Positions 5,088-5,904 of a stretch of 5,904 nt of DNA are shown here, in pieces. Under the pieces are notes generated by a model that saw nothing but the letters and a program-made list of their open reading frames with translations, made no database searches and had not been told where the DNA came from. The stretch spans positions 1-5,904 of the forward strand of contig JACRMO010000119.1 in the NCBI GenBank assembly GCA_016214925.1. Direction: 5' to 3'. Source of the stretch: Gammaproteobacteria bacterium. GTDB lineage: Bacteria; Pseudomonadota; Gammaproteobacteria; Thiohalobacterales; Thiohalobacteraceae. Numbering within the stretch: the first letter of the stretch is position 1; each line of letters begins with the position of its first letter. The translations under genes were made by a program, and so were the position numbers.

Positions 5088-5904
5088 TTTGCGGAGCTGC
5101 GCGAGCAGCGTGTCTTCGTCCGCCACATGAATGCCCAGGGTCTGCGCGACCTGGCGATTCACTGATACCGAATAATAGGCGGGATAGCGTGGTGCGCCGA
5201 GTTGCCAGTGGCCGCTGTGCGCAAGTTCGGCGAGCCATTCGCCGGCTTGTTGGCCGATCTGCCGCGCCGTCGAGTGCACGGCGGCCAGCGCGCCGGCGCG
5301 CACATAGGCCTGCGAGAAGCCGAGCACTGGCACCCCGCTGCGGTAGGTCGTGAGCAGGATCGCTTGCAGGCTGGTACGGTTGAATACCGCCGGGTCCGGC
5401 AGTGCCAACAGTGCCTCGGCCTGGTCCAATAGCGGTGTCAGGGCTTGAATCGGATTGCTGTCGGCAGCGACGGCCTGCGTCGATAGGCGCAGGCCACGTT
5501 GTGTACACAATGTTTGGAGTTCGCCGATCCGAGCTTGCGATGTCGGGCCGGTCAAGCTGGCGATGTGACGGACACCCGGCAGCAGCGTTTGCAGCAGGTC
5601 GAGCTGGCGCGACAAGGGTTGGTCCAGATAGATCGCGCTGCGCGTTGACGGTTCATGTCCGGCCGCGGTCGTGTTCAACAATGTGGTGTAGCTGTCGAGG
5701 GGAATCAGCAGGCTCAATACCGGTAGCGAACCCGCGCCACGCAAAGTCAGTCCCGTGGCGCGGATGCCCACCGGCACGACCAGCTCCGGACGGGAGGCGG
5801 GTGGCGCGGCCAGGAGTTTATCCAGTTGCGCGATGTCCTCGGGCGCGCGTTGCACCTGCAAACGGACCTGCCCTGGGGCGCGGGCGTTGAGCTGCTGCTC
5901 CAGA
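5067..5904 (-). CDS. ABC_sub_bind-family periplasmic substrate-binding protein (5' end outside window)
   Basis: The visible 278 residues are most of a periplasmic binding protein of the ABC_sub_bind family (PF04392, COG2984). Family signatures are AIYLDQPLSRQL, then LPDPAVFNRTS (visible residues 168-178), LTTYRSGVPVLGFSQAYV, RAGALAAVHST and, near the end, YYSVSVNRQVAQTLGI. The fold expected from the family is two lobes around a ligand cleft; the ligand cannot be named from sequence. The N-terminus, including any signal peptide, lies beyond 5904. The frame is open to the edge, and a TTG at 5861 is internal, since family-like sequence continues upstream of it. No permease or ATPase gene follows. 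Instead the gene overlaps a BarA-like kinase by four bases. This suggests, by inference, a role as a ligand-sensing partner of that kinase, although a transporter elsewhere in the genome is possible. Confidence 0.88.
   Translation of the reverse strand, partial: LEQQLNARAPGQVRLQVQRAPEDIAQLDKLLAAPPASRPELVVPVGIRATGLTLRGAGSLPVLSLLIPLDSYTTLLNTTAAGHEPSTRSAIYLDQPLSRQLDLLQTLLPGVRHIASLTGPTSQARIGELQTLCTQRGLRLSTQAVAADSNPIQALTPLLDQAEALLALPDPAVFNRTSLQAILLTTYRSGVPVLGFSQAYVRAGALAAVHSTARQIGQQAGEWLAELAHSGHWQLGAPRYPAYYSVSVNRQVAQTLGIHVADEDTLLAQLRKKDLAQP

Noticed and set aside
3822..5130. Two plus-strand open frames (3822-4367 and 4459-5130) opposite the sensor half
   Set aside because: Both are shadows of the kinase gene on the other strand, with low-complexity Arg/Ala/Gln-rich products and no ribosome site that stands out.
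5071..5508. Upstream extension of the sensor frame to 5508
   Set aside because: It overlaps the conserved binding-protein gene in another frame. The BarA-like sequence starts only at 5070 or 5058.
5400..5904. Plus-strand open frame 5402-5890
   Set aside because: It is antisense to the binding-protein gene, has no recognisable domain and an Arg/Pro-rich composition typical of shadows.

Overview
The window looks like chromosomal DNA from a GC-rich gammaproteobacterium. The evidence is the gene order era-recO-pdxJ-acpS, which is typical of that class, together with a BarA/GacS-type hybrid sensor kinase and a zinc-less, cysteine-free RecO. The genus cannot be read from the sequence; a Chromatiales-like or similar high-GC lineage is only a guess. 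Genes cover almost the whole window, and the largest gap is 25 bases.

Plus strand, 1-2342: a tight housekeeping operon. It holds the 3' half of era (ribosome assembly GTPase, cut by the window edge), recO (recombinational repair), pdxJ (vitamin B6 synthesis) and acpS (4'-phosphopantetheinylation of acyl carrier protein). Gaps are 11, 25 and 8 bases, so one transcript probably covers all four. No promoter or intrinsic terminator was found inside it.

Minus strand, 5904-2343: a converging two-gene unit. The first gene, cut by the window edge, encodes a periplasmic substrate-binding protein of the ABC_sub_bind family. Its stop codon overlaps the start of a BarA/GacS-type tripartite hybrid histidine kinase in an ATGA. 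The kinase has, in order, a membrane segment, a periplasmic sensor region, a second membrane segment, HAMP, HisKA, HATPase, a degenerate receiver, a true receiver and an Hpt domain. No transporter permease or ATPase is visible, so the binding protein may be a ligand-sensing partner of the kinase rather than part of an importer (inference).

The kinase is not in one frame. A single extra base near 4275, between HAMP and the phosphoacceptor histidine, splits it into a 265-residue sensor half and a 643-residue catalytic half. Every signature residue is intact on both sides, so this is a sequencing error, a very recent mutation, or a genuine split into two proteins.

acpS and the kinase converge with no bases between their stop codons. 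An imperfect inverted repeat spans the junction.
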